Assembly (NCBI GenBank): GCA_029689965.1
Contig: CP121450.1
Coordinates: 930,001 to 994,000, forward strand
Direction: 5' to 3'
Source: Curtobacterium flaccumfaciens
GTDB taxonomy: Bacteria > Actinomycetota > Actinomycetes > Actinomycetales > Microbacteriaceae
Length of the DNA stretch: 64,000 bases
Shown: piece by piece, positions 19,311 through 28,561 of the stretch
How the letters are laid out: each line of letters begins with the position of its first letter
Numbering within the stretch: the first letter of the stretch is position 1
Notes under the pieces: model-generated
The model's input: only the letters and a program-made list of their open reading frames with translations
What the model was told of the DNA's origin: nothing
Databases searched by the model: none
Program-made: the position numbers and the translations under genes

Positions 19311-21150
19311 TCACTCCGACGAGCGCTCCTGGCCAGCGTCTTCGTCGGCGCTCATCTCCTCGACCGTGATCGCGGCCTGGATGAGCGCGAGGTGCGACAG
19401 GCCCTGCGGCAGGTTGCCCATGAAGGTGCCGTCCTCGCTGATCATCTCGCTGAACAGCCCCACGTCGTTCGCCTGGTCGACGGCGTCGTCCATGAGCGCG
19501 CGAGCCTCGTCGATCCGTCCGACGCACGCGAGTGCCGCGACGAGCCAGAACGAGCACGCGACGAACGGCGACTCCTCGTCCTCGATGCCCGAGTACCGGT
19601 AGACGAGCGGGCCGTGCTGCAGCTGTGCGCGGATGGCGTCGATCGTCGCCGCCATGCGGGGGCCGCGATCGAACGCGGACATCGCGTGGAGCAGGATCGA
19701 GCAGTCGAGCGCGTCCGACCCCGGGTACATCACGTAGTGACCGAGGTCGTCGTCCCACCCGTGCTCCGCGACCCAGTCCTCGATGAGCTCCCGGTTCTTC
19801 ACCCACACGTCCCGCGAGCCGTCGATCTGCCCGGCGTCGTGGAGCTCGACCGCCGCGTCGAGGGCCTGCCAGCACCCGATCTTGCTCGTCACGTAGTGCT
19901 GTGTGTCCTCGAGCTCCCACATGCCGGCATCGGGTTTCTCCCACTGCTTGCACGCGTCGTCGGCGAGGTCCGCGACGGTCGCTGCGGTCCTGCGGTCGAG
20001 GACGTTGCCCGCCCGGACGTACTGCCGCATGATCTCGAGCACGTCGCCCCACACGCCGAGCTGCAGCTGCCCGGCCGCCCGGTTGCCTTCGGTCACGGGG
20101 CCGATGCCGTCCCAGCCGGGGACGTCGCGCTCGTGGACGCCGTCGGACTCCGACCCGTCGAGCTCGTAGAAGATCGGCATGCCGTCGCCGTGGTCCGCGA
20201 TGGTCCGGATCACCCAGGACACCGCCGCATGGGTCTCCTCCCGCAGTCCGAACCGGGTGAGGGCGTGCACCGTGTACGACAGGTCGCGGACCCAGGCGAA
20301 CCGGTAGTCCCAGTTCTTGCCACCGGTGCGGTCCTCCGGCAGGCTCGTGGTCGGCGCTGCCGCGATGGCTCCCGTGGGGGAGTAGATGAGCAGCTTGAGG
20401 GCGAGGGCGCTGCGCTGCACGGCATCCGCCCACGGGCCGTCGTAGGAGAACTCCTCGGACCAGGTCGACCAGTTCCGGATGGTCCGGTCGATGCCTTCGA
20501 GGCTGTCCGCGGGTCGGGCAGGAAGATCGGCTCGTCGTGCGTTCCGACGATCGTCAGGACGTGCTGCGATCCCTTGGTCGTCGTGAAGCGGCCGGAGAAC
20601 CGCGGGCCGTCCTCGTGCACGGGGTCGAACCCCTGCTGGACCATCGCGATCGTGATGCCGTCGACGCCGATCACGGTGCCGTTCACCGTGTCGAGCCGTT
20701 CCGGTGCAGCGGTGTTCAGCAGCGTGCCGGGACGATCGCCCACTCCAGCTCGACGGTGCCGGAGACACCCTGCACGCAGCGGCCGATCTCCGCCCACGGC
20801 AGCCGGCCGGCCACCCCGGTGACCATCGCGTCGGTGACGGTGCACGACCCGGAGTCGGTCGTCCACGTGGTGACGAGCACGTTCGTCCCCGGCTCGTACC
20901 GCCGCGAGGCCTCGGCGTCGCCGGCCGGCCGGAGGGCGATGTGTCCGCCGTGCTCGGCATCGAGGATGCTCGCGAACACGGGCGGCGAGTCCATCGACGG
21001 GATGGGCAGCCAGTCGATCCGCCCGTCCCGTGCGATGAGCGCGACCGTCCGCCCGTCGCCGATCGCGCCGTACGACCGGAGCGGCACGTACCCGCCGGTA
21101 CGCTCCTCGTTCTCGGTCGCGTCGGGGGTGTCTCGGGTCCGCTCGGTCAT
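19311..21150 (-). CDS. Glycoside hydrolase family 15 (glucoamylase/trehalase-like)
   Basis: About 613 residues after repair of frameshifts near 20727 and 20517. The N-terminal domain starts YVPLRSYGAIGDGRTVALIARDGRIDWLPIP, the standard start of prokaryotic GH15 proteins. The catalytic (alpha/alpha)6 barrel shows GGKNWDYRFAWVRDLSYTVHAL, TEGNRAAGQLQLGVWGDVLE and the late LPQGLSHLALIQAA. Such enzymes hydrolyse alpha-glucosides; actinobacterial members include trehalases and glucoamylase-like enzymes. No signal peptide, so it acts inside the cell, perhaps on trehalose or glycogen (inference). It is followed closely by the DUF1992 gene. Confidence 0.9.
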
Positions 21151-21219
21151 GCACCCAGACTGCCCCGATCGGCGGGGCGACCATCAGCCGGACGTACCCC
21201 GCCGTGGATGACGCGAGTT

Positions 21220-21310
21220 GCGCCTCCAGGCTGTGGAGAACGCGCGACACGCCCGGTGTGGCTTGCAAGCGGACGGGAGGCACGGGGCGGGCTCGCCCCG
21301 CGCCTCCAGC
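21220..21310 (-). repeat. Two copies of the GCGCCTCCAGGC motif in an intergenic gap
   Basis: One copy at 21220-21231 and another at 21298-21310, both reading as the reverse complement of GCCTGGAGGCGCGG. They sit in the 226-bp gap between the divergent GH15 and DUF1206 genes. The rest of that gap shows no convincing promoter. Confidence 0.6.
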
Positions 21311-21377
21311 CCGACAGGTGGCTGGGACCGCGGGTGCCGCCCGGACACGGGGCGACCCGTCGGGCACGCTCGGTGGG

Positions 21378-22211
21378 GTGAGCGAGCAGGCGGAACAGGC
21401 GGCCCGGAAGACCGGCCGCGAGGCGAAGCGCGTGGCCGACAGCCGGTGGTTCGAGGTGACCGCGCGTGCCGGGTTCGTCGGCAGCGGCATCGTGCACCTG
21501 CTGATCGGGTACCTCGCGATCCTGCTCGGCGCCGGGAACGCATCGTCCGGCAGCGAGACGGACCAGTCCGGTGCGCTGCAGCGGCTCGCGGCCGTGCCCG
21601 GAGGCGTGGCGCTGCTCTGGGTCGTCGCCGTCGGCACCGCGGCGCTGACCATCAGGCTCGTCGTCGAAGCGGTCGTGGGCGGGCGCTCGGACAGCGCGCG
21701 CGCCTGGGTCGGACGGCTGAAGAACGTCGGCAAGGCGGTCGTCTACGGTGTGATCGCGTACTCCGCGGCGTCGTACGCGGTCGGTGCGGGCAGGAGCTCC
21801 AGCGGGTCGACCAGGAGCGCGGCCGCCGGACTGCTCGCGACGCCGGGCGGGGTGTTCGTGCTGCTCCTCGCGGCGGGGATCGCGATCGCGATCGGCATCG
21901 GGCTCGTCGTGATCGGCTGCCGTCGCACCTTCTGGAAGCTGCTCGTCCGGCCGCCGCAGCCGTTCGAACGAGTCGTCGCGGTGCTCGGCGTCGTGGGGTA
22001 CGTCCTGAAGGGCATCGCCGTGGTCATCGTCGGGGTGCTCATCGCGGTCGCGGGCTTCCGGAGCGATCCGGACCAGGCGACCGGTCTGGACGGGGCGTTC
22101 GACGCACTACGGAGCATGCCGGGCGGGGTGTTCGTCCTCGTGGCCATCGGCATCGGCTTCCTGGCGTTCGGCGTCTTCAGCTTCTTCCGCGCCCGCTACG
22201 CCCGGCTCTGA
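21378..22211 (+). CDS. DUF1206 membrane protein
   Basis: 277 residues, intact, from GTG 21378 (VSEQAEQAARKTGREAKRVADS). Three tandem units each hold two membrane helices, beginning with ARAGFVGSGIVHLLIGYLAIL, then GKAVVYGVIAYSAASYAV, then LGVVGYVLKGIAVVIVGVLI; each first helix starts with the family's G-x-G/Y-x-K/H pattern. The three repeats of two helices are the DUF1206 architecture. Function unknown. The GTG is chosen because sequence further upstream in the frame is a low-complexity shadow of the GH15 promoter region. Confidence 0.88.
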   Translation: MSEQAEQAARKTGREAKRVADSRWFEVTARAGFVGSGIVHLLIGYLAILLGAGNASSGSETDQSGALQRLAAVPGGVALLWVVAVGTAALTIRLVVEAVVGGRSDSARAWVGRLKNVGKAVVYGVIAYSAASYAVGAGRSSSGSTRSAAAGLLATPGGVFVLLLAAGIAIAIGIGLVVIGCRRTFWKLLVRPPQPFERVVAVLGVVGYVLKGIAVVIVGVLIAVAGFRSDPDQATGLDGAFDALRSMPGGVFVLVAIGIGFLAFGVFSFFRARYARL

Positions 22212-22291
22212 CCGGCACCGGTCCCGGCCGCAAGGGGCGGCCGCCGAGCCGGTTGGGCGCGCACGAAGGCACTGGCCGGTAGACCGGGTGG

Positions 22292-23166
22292 ATGAGCTCC
22301 AGCGCGACGACCGGGCCCGTGACCGTGTTCTCCGACGCCGGAGCGGTGCTCGCCGAGAGCATCGTGTGGGACCCGGACGCGCAGGAGCTGCGGTGGACCG
22401 ACATCACCCTCGGCACGCTGCACACCTCTGACGCCCACGGCACGATCACCTCGAGCGTGCCGCTGCCACCACCGCTCGCGAGCTTCCAGCCCCGGGACCG
22501 CGGCGGGTTCGTCGCGGCGCTCGGGGACACCGTCGTCGTCACGGACCAGCAGGGCGTCGTCGAGCGGGAGATCGCCCGCGTCCGGCACGCCCACGAGGGA
22601 CTCCGGTTCAACGAGGGGAAGTGCGATCCGTTCGGTCGCTTCCTGGTGGGCAGCATGGACCTCACGACGGGCGATCCGGACGGTGCGCTCTACTCCGTGG
22701 AGGCGGACGGCTCCACACGACTGCTCCGCGGTGGCTTCGGCGTGACGAACGGCATGGAGTGGTCGGACGACGGCAGTGCCATGTACGTCACGGACACGAG
22801 CGCGTCGACGGTCTTCCGAGGGCGGTACGGACCCGACGGCGAACTCGGCGAGCTCGAGCCGTTCATCGTCGGCGCAGCGCACGACGGCCTGGTCCGCGAC
22901 GACGAGGGCTGCTTCTGGAGCGCGGTCTACGGCGGCGGACGGGTGGAGCGGTACGGGCCGACGGCGCGCACCTCGAGACGATCGGGCTCCCGGCGCCGAA
23001 CATCACGTCGGTGGCGTTCGGCGGCCCCGACATGTCGACGCTGTTCATCGGCTCCGCACGCGAGAACCTGACCGAGGAGCAGCTCGAGCACCACCCGCAG
23101 TCCGGCGCCGTGTTCGCCGTGCCGACCCGCGTCCACGGCTTCGCGGCGAACACCTTCGGCGGCTGA
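22292..23166 (+). CDS. SMP-30/gluconolactonase/LRE family lactonase
   Basis: About 291 residues after one frameshift near 22972. The six-bladed propeller signatures include LAESIVWDPDAQELRWTDI, where the Glu is a metal ligand, then LRFNEGKCDPFGRFLVGSM, FGVTNGMEWSDDGSAMYVTDT with Asn and Asp metal ligands, and NITSVAFGGPDMSTLFIGSA. The enzymes hydrolyse sugar lactones with a divalent cation. Cytosolic; no partner genes in a pathway are evident, as DUF1206 lies upstream and an alpha/beta hydrolase downstream. Confidence 0.92.
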
Positions 23167-23235
23167 CGGAGCGCGAGCAGGGCGGACGCGGCTCCGGCGG
23201 GTATCCTGGGCGACCGCCCGAACCGAGGAGACCAC

Positions 23236-24314
23236 GTGAACGACGAGCACACGGCAGCCACCCCGGACCCCGCGAGCGGCCTGGCCCGGGCCGAGGACGC
23301 CGACGTCACGGTGGAGGTCGACCGGGTCGCGGTCGACGGCACCCACGTCCGGGTCAGCTCCATCGGCGAGCCCGGCGAACGGGCCTTCGTGCTCGTCGCC
23401 GGCCTCGGCATCGCCGCCACCTACTACGAGCGGCTCGCCCCGCACCTCAACGAGAACGGGCCGGTGCACGCCCTCGACCTGCCCGGCTTCGCCGGTGTCC
23501 CGCGGTTCCGGGGAAGGTCTCGATCGAGCGGTACGCCGACGCGGTCGAGAAGGTCATCGACGACCTCGGGCTGGTCGACCCCGTGCTCGTGGGGCACTCG
23601 ATGGGCACACAGGTGGTCACCGAGGTGGCCGCCCGCCGTCCGGACCTCTCCGACCTCGTGCTCATCAGCCCCGTGGTCGACTCCCGGGCGCGGACGATCC
23701 GGCAGTCGGCGTTCCGGTTCCTCCGGTCGACGCTGCACGAGCCGGCAGCGGTCCGCTGGCACGGCATCACGGCGTACGCCCTGTGCGGCTGGCACTGGTT
23801 CTCGAAGGTGCTCCCGCGGATGATCGCGTTCCCGCTCGAGGAGCGCGCGGCACACGTGCAGGCACGCACGCTGATCGTCCGCGGCGAGCACGACGCGATG
23901 GTGCCGCGGGACTGGGTGCGCCGGCTCGCCCGGGTGTTCCCGTACGCCGTCCTCCGCGAGGTCGTCGACGGCGCCCACTCGGTCATGCACGCCCAGGCCG
24001 ACGCGGTCGCGCGGCTCGCCGTGGCGCACGTCGCCCGCGAACTGCCGGACCGCGGGGTCTCCTCACTGCAGCGGGTGCGGGACGACTCGACGGCGTCCGA
24101 CCTGTCGCGACTGGGACCGCGGGACGCCTGGCTGCTCGTGAAGTCCCGGTTCGTGGAGCTGCTCGGCATGGCCGGGAACGACGACGAGACGCTCGAAGCC
24201 GCCAAGTCCGCCCACGCGGTCGCGATGGCGGACGGCGACGACCGGCCGGTCGATCCGGCGGACCGCCAGGAGGTCGTCGACGCGGTCGCCCCGGAGACCC
24301 GCGAGGCGGGCTGA
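23236..24314 (+). CDS. Alpha/beta hydrolase
   Basis: About 360 residues with a frameshift near 23515. Catalytic nucleophile elbow VLVGHSMGTQ (Ser), acid loop RGEHDAMVP (Asp) and the His in VDGAHSVMHAQA give a complete triad. A cap-like helical region lies between them. The last 100 residues (DRGVSSLQRVRDDSTASDLS onward) are an acidic extension beyond the normal fold. No signal peptide. Substrate unknown. A perfect 53-bp palindrome downstream probably ends the transcript. Confidence 0.88.
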
Positions 24315-24343
24315 ACCGTACCCGTCGGGCTGGCGGAGCCGCC

Positions 24344-24395
24344 GCGGTGAGCGGAACCGACGCGGTGGGCGGAACCGACGCGGTGGGCGGAACCG
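24344..24395. repeat. 18-bp tandem repeat
   Basis: The unit GCGGTGGGCGGAACCGAC occurs twice in full (first copy with one change) and a third time for 16 bases, where it runs directly into the 53-bp palindrome. Confidence 0.75.
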
Positions 24396-24445
24396 CCTGG
24401 AGGCGCGGTGCCGGTTCCGGGAACCGGCACCGCGCCTCCAGGCGG
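24393..24445. terminator. 53-bp perfect palindrome, REP-like bidirectional terminator
   Basis: Two 26-base arms with a single unpaired central base, between the convergent alpha/beta hydrolase and FAD reductase genes. Each arm contains one copy of GCCTGGAGGCGCGG, so the palindrome is an inverted pair of the dispersed motif. Confidence 0.85.
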
Positions 24446-24504
24446 TCGCCTCCAGAGCGCCGAGCGCGCGTCAGCGCCGATCGAACTTCAGCGCCGTTCG
24501 GACT

Positions 24505-25694
24505 TCAGGGCGTGATGCGGCCCGGCAGCATGTCGGGCGTGAGCGCGTGCGCCTCGGCGAGGACCTTCCGGGCCTCGTCGGTCTTGTCCCACACGTTCCA
24601 GAGCAGGACCCCCGCGTGACGTCGTCCTGGTCCAGGTAGTAGACGACGCCCGTCACGGTCGGTTCCTGCCAGTCCTCGACGGTGCGGAGCCCGGTGCTGA
24701 CCTGCCCCACGGCCTCGTACCCCGTGTCGAAGACGTCGGAGTAGAACATCGGCGTGTGGTCGTAGGTCTCGTCGGCGTCCGCGAGGTTCCGACCGGCCTG
24801 CCGTCCCTGCTGCTGCGCGTTGTCCACGTGCTCGACGCGACGGGTGCCGAGGATCCGGTCCGGGTACTCGGCGACGTCCCCTGCGGCGAACACGGAGTCG
24901 TCGTCGGTCAGCAGCGTCGACGAGACGACGATGCCGTCGCGCACGGTGAGTCCGGCGTCGGCGGCCAGCTGCGTCCGCGGCTCGATGCCCAGACCGACGA
25001 CGACCGCGTCGGCCTCGACGGTCGACCCGTCGTCGAGCGTGAGCGTGACGCCGTCGGCGGACTCCGAACCCGACTCGACGCGCCGGCCGAGCCGCAGCCC
25101 GACGCCGTGGTCGACGAACCGCTGCTGGAACGCCTGCGCGAGATCGGCCGGAACATCCGCCCCCGACGACCTCGTCCGGGTCGACGAAGGTGACACGGGC
25201 CCCGTTCTGGACGATGCCCGACGCGATCTCGGTTCCGATGTACCCGCCACCGACCACGGCGACGTGCGCCCCGGCGTCGGCGAGCTCGCGGAGACGCCGG
25301 TAGTCCGACGCGCTCCGGTAGTCGAGCACGCGTCGCGACGGCGCGAGACCGGGGAGCGCGCGCGGCTCCCCACCGGTGGCGAGGAGCAGCCGCTCGTAGC
25401 CGTGGGTCTCGCCGTCGGCGGTGGCCACGGTCTTGGCGGCGCGGTCGATCGACGTCACCACGGTGCCCAGGACGAACGACGCCCCGGTCTGCTCGGTGTG
25501 CAGGTCGACCTTCTCGTCCAGCTGAAGTCCGGGTCGGTCCACAGCTTCTTCGAGAGCGCCGGTCGGGCGTACGGCCGGTCGACGTCCTCGCTGATGATGC
25601 CGATCGATCCGTCGGCGTCGAGCTCGCGGATGCCGCGGGCGGCGGCGTCGGCGACCATCCCGCCGCCGACGATGAGGTAGCGGAAGTCGGTCAT
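24505..25694 (-). CDS. FAD/NAD(P)-dependent oxidoreductase (ferredoxin reductase/AIF type)
   Basis: About 397 residues after repair of three frameshifts (near 25530, 25150 and 24620). The N-terminus MTDFRYLIVGGGMVADAAARGI is the FAD-binding glycine loop. VAVVGGGYIGTEIA is the second (NAD) Rossmann loop. DSVFAAGDVAEYP is the conserved second FAD motif. The C-terminal domain (YDHTPMFYSDVFDTGYEAVG) is as in AIF-like reductases. It probably passes electrons from NAD(P)H to a ferredoxin, rubredoxin or quinone; the partner is not in the window. An SDR gene lies eight bases upstream, so the two form one transcript. Confidence 0.9.
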
Positions 25695-25702
25695 GGTGTC
25701 TC

Positions 25703-26503
25703 CTAGATCGTGGCGACCGAGCCGGAGTCGACCCGGTAGTTCGAGCCGTTCACGAAGCTGGCGAGGTCGGAGCACAGGAACGCGATGACGTTCGCCACCT
25801 CCTCGGGCTCGCCGCGGCGCTGCAGCTCCATGTACGGGCGCTTCTCGTCGAGGAAGGACGTGATCGCCTCGTCGAGGCCCTGACCGGTCTCCTTCGCCCG
25901 CTTCTCCATCATCGCGTCGGTCATCGGGGTGTGGATGAACGCCGGCGACACCGTGTTCACGAGCAGGCCCTCGGTGGCGTAGGTGCGTGAGAGGCCCTTC
26001 GCGAAGGAGAGCACGCCGGCCTTGGCGGCGCAGTAGGGGAGTTCGTCGTCGTACGGCTGTGTCGCGTCCTCGGAGACGAGGTACACGATGCGTCCCCAGC
26101 CGCCCGTGCGCAGGTCCGCGATGAACTCGCGGGTTATGCGGACCGGGCCCATGAGGTCGATGTCGATCGTCTTCGCCCAGCCCTGCTCGTCGATCTCGTG
26201 GAACAGCCCCTGAGCGCCGGTGACGCCCGAGGACTGCACGAGGATGTCGATCTCGCCGACGGCGTCCCGCACCTGGGCGTGCAGGTCGGCGAGGCTCGCC
26301 GCGCTGGTCACGTCGGCCGCGAAGGCGTGCAGTCTGCCCGGCGGCGCCTCGAGCTGGTCGGCACTGTTGTCGAGCTGCGCCTGGTCGATGTCGCTCACGA
26401 CGACCGTCGCGCCCTCGGCGAGGAGGATGCGCGCGGTGTTCCAGCCGATGCCGGAGTCCGCGCCGAAGACGAGCGCGGTCTTGCCCTGGATCCCGAGGTC
26501 CAC
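25703..26503 (-). CDS. SDR family oxidoreductase
   Basis: Intact, about 266 residues. GTG 26503 is chosen as start because the protein there reads VDLGIQGKTALVFGADSGIGW, the usual SDR start. Cofactor loop GADSGIG, active-site Ser in IVYLVSED, catalytic pair YCAAK and the C-terminal FLCSDLASFVNGSNYRVDSG are all present. Probable NAD(P)H-dependent reductase of a small carbonyl compound. It is packed tightly between dps (10 bases upstream) and the FAD reductase, suggesting a stress-related operon. Confidence 0.9.
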   Translation of the reverse strand: MDLGIQGKTALVFGADSGIGWNTARILLAEGATVVVSDIDQAQLDNSADQLEAPPGRLHAFAADVTSAASLADLHAQVRDAVGEIDILVQSSGVTGAQGLFHEIDEQGWAKTIDIDLMGPVRITREFIADLRTGGWGRIVYLVSEDATQPYDDELPYCAAKAGVLSFAKGLSRTYATEGLLVNTVSPAFIHTPMTDAMMEKRAKETGQGLDEAITSFLDEKRPYMELQRRGEPEEVANVIAFLCSDLASFVNGSNYRVDSGSVATI

Positions 26504-26513
26504 GCGCGCCGCC

Positions 26514-27020
26514 TTACGCGTGCGCCGAGGCGTCGGCGACGGCCGGGGTGGTGGCCGAGGCGAGCGGCGTGCTCGGGGCCCGGTTCTCCGCCGAGACCAT
26601 CCAGGCGAGCTGTTCGAGGCGCTCGATGAACCCGTGGAGCAGGTCCGCGGTCGTGGGGTCCTCGTCGTCGACCTCGTCGTGCACGTCGCGCATGGTGCCG
26701 GTGGCCTGGTAGAGCCGCAGCGTGATCTGGTCGATGGCGTCGTGGGTGGTGATCTCGCCCTCGGGGAACTGCTCGAGGTGGCTTGTGGCGGCCACGGTGC
26801 TGGAGCGTCCGTCCGGCACGGCGTACAGCGCGCGCATGCGCTCCGCGGTGTCGTCTGCGAACTCGCGGGCTGCGTCGACGATCTCGTCGAGCTGGAGGTG
26901 GAGGTCCCGGAAGTTGGTCCCGAGGATGTTCCAGTGGGCCTGCTTGCCCTGGACGTGCAGGTCGATGAGGTCCACGAGGACCGCTTGGAGGTTCTTGGCG
27001 AGCTTGTCCGATGCGTGCAT
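26514..27020 (-). CDS. dps: Dps family DNA-binding ferritin-like protein
   Basis: Intact, 168 residues. Ferroxidase ligands typical of Dps appear as QGKQAHWNILGTNFRDLHLQLDEIVD (His, Asp, Glu). Later come DHDEVDDEDPTTADLLHGFIERLEQLAWM-like helices and an Ala-rich C-terminus. Dps forms dodecamers that oxidise and store iron and protect DNA under oxidative stress. It precedes the SDR and FAD reductase genes on the same strand, and a MarR regulator gene lies upstream. Confidence 0.93.
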   Translation of the reverse strand: MHASDKLAKNLQAVLVDLIDLHVQGKQAHWNILGTNFRDLHLQLDEIVDAAREFADDTAERMRALYAVPDGRSSTVAATSHLEQFPEGEITTHDAIDQITLRLYQATGTMRDVHDEVDDEDPTTADLLHGFIERLEQLAWMVSAENRAPSTPLASATTPAVADASAHA

Positions 27021-27135
27021 GATCGGCTCCTTCCGCGTTGGACTGACGCATCCGGTCTACCCGGGGCGGCAGGAGATCCGCTCAGGACGATGTCCCCGCG
27101 GCCTGTCCTCGCGCGGAGCGACGCCGCCCGGCGGT

Positions 27136-27648
27136 TCAGTGGGCGGCGTCGGCGTCGACCTCGTCGACGGCGGCACGCATCTGGTCGAGGAACACGGCCA
27201 CGACACGTGCGTCGTCCGACGACAGGCCCTCGGCGATGGACATCATGCGGCGGTGCATGACGCCGAGCGTCGCCCGGACCTCGTCGTCGGTCGCGGTCGT
27301 CGGCGTGATGACGAGGGCACGACGGTCGGTGGGGTGGGGGTCGCGGCGGACGTGGTTCGACTTCACGAGCCGGTCGATGAGGATCGTGGTCGACGCGGAC
27401 GAGATCCGCAGGTAGGCCGAGAGGTCCTTCGGGCTCACGGTGCGTCCGGCTCGCTGGGCCTGCAGCAGGAAGCGGACGGCGAGCAGGTCCGTCTCGCCCA
27501 TGCCCATCGAGTCGCGGGTGCGCCGGCGCATGGCCGTCTCGGCGGCTCGGTACCGGCGCAGGGCGTTCAGCACGGTGACACCGCGCTGCGTCGCGTCGTC
27601 GTCCGGGAACCAGTACCCGGACGCTTCCGTGATCTCCTGCGTGGACAT
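27136..27648 (-). CDS. MarR family transcriptional regulator
   Basis: Intact, 170 residues, start MSTQEITEASGYWFPDDDAT. The winged helix region (SPKDLSAYLRISSASTTILIDRLVKSNHVRRDPHPTDRRALVITPT) is textbook MarR: recognition helix, then the wing with the DRR basic turn. It probably represses the downstream stress genes (dps, SDR, FAD reductase) or itself (inference from position; 115 bp separates it from dps). Confidence 0.92.
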   Translation of the reverse strand: MSTQEITEASGYWFPDDDATQRGVTVLNALRRYRAAETAMRRRTRDSMGMGETDLLAVRFLLQAQRAGRTVSPKDLSAYLRISSASTTILIDRLVKSNHVRRDPHPTDRRALVITPTTATDDEVRATLGVMHRRMMSIAEGLSSDDARVVAVFLDQMRAAVDEVDADAAH

Positions 27649-27727
27649 GGGCTTCAGGGTAGCCCGTCTCGTTGCTAGAGCGTCTAGGTACTTCACGGGA
27701 AGTGCAAACGTGCTCGGCGAGCCGAAC

Positions 27728-27765
27728 CGCGCGGAGGAGGCCAGTTTCCGGACCTCCTCCGCGCG
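27728..27765. terminator. Hairpin terminator after the FMN reductase gene
   Basis: Thirteen-base perfect arms (CGCGCGGAGGAGG and complement) with a 12-base loop, located between the FMN reductase stop and the marR start. A GCGCCTCCAGGC motif copy lies beside it at 27794-27807. Confidence 0.7.
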
Positions 27766-27793
27766 ATTCCGCAGCCGATGCGCGGAACGGCGG

Positions 27794-27807
27794 CCGCGCC
27801 TCCAGGC
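27794..27807 (-). repeat. Dispersed motif GCCTGGAGGCGCGG, reverse copy
   Basis: Exact 14-base reverse-complement copy, 12 bases past the FMN reductase stop and next to a hairpin. Confidence 0.7.
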
Positions 27808-27818
27808 TGTGACGGGTG

Positions 27819-28375
27819 TTACGCGGCGACCCGCTCGTCGGCTGCGTCGGCGAGGGCCTGCAGGGCGCCCTGCACGAGCTGGGTGACCTCGGCGTCCTCT
27901 CGCGGGTGGGTCTCGGCGAAGCGGACGACTGACTGCGGGATGGCGACCTTGACGTCCTCGAGGACCTTCGCGCCGGCGATGCCGGCGGCCTTGCGGGCAT
28001 CGTCGTGCGCCCAGACCCCGCCGTACTGGCCGAAGGCGGAGCCGATCACGGCGAGCGGCTTGCCGGACAGCGGGGAGGCGCCGAACGGACGCGAGCCCCA
28101 GTCGAGCGCGTTCTTCAGGACCGCTGGGATCGTGCCGTTGTACTCGGGTGTGATGAGGAGCACGGCGTCGGCGGCGTCGATCGCAGCGCGGAAGGCCACG
28201 GCCGAGGCGGGCGGGGTGTCCCGTCGATGTCCTCGTTGTAGAACGGCAGGTCGACGATGCCATCGAACGTCGTGAGCTCGATGCCTTCCGGCGCATGGTG
28301 CGCGGCGGCCTCGGCGAGCTTGCGGTTGATGGAGTCGGCGCGGAGGCTGCCGACGAGGGCGAGGACGTTCGTCAT
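27819..28375 (-). CDS. NADPH-dependent FMN reductase
   Basis: About 186 residues with one frameshift near 28222. MTNVLALVGSLRADSINRKLAEAA is the flavodoxin-like phosphate loop of the family (GSLRxxSxNRKLA). LLITPEYNGTIPAVLKNALDW with the PEYN motif and KPLAVIGSAFGQYGGV complete the signature. These enzymes reduce FMN or quinones, often in oxidative or arsenical stress. It is upstream of the marR-dps block on the same strand but separated by a terminator. Confidence 0.93.
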
Positions 28376-28483
28376 GGGGATCCTTACTGGTTCTGTGACG
28401 GAAAGGTGTCAGCGACAACCAATGCAATCGTACGCATGGCTATTCCCGACTCCCGTCCCGGGGTTACCGAACGTCCTCCACAG

Positions 28484-28496
28484 CCAGGAGGCGCGG
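28484..28496 (+). repeat. Variant copy of the GGAGGCGCGG motif
   Basis: Reads CCAGGAGGCGCGG (one change from the consensus CCTGGAGGCGCGG) in the 186-bp gap between the divergent FMN reductase and surface-protein genes. Confidence 0.5.
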
Positions 28497-28561
28497 AGCC
28501 GCGATCCACAGATCGGCGGACGCCTGCCCGACGACACCCTCCAGATCGCGACCATCGGGGC

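Noticed and set aside
25703-28000. 765-residue minus-strand open frame
   Set aside because: Covers a real SDR plus shadow frames of dps and marR; the separate genes have proper starts and family motifs.
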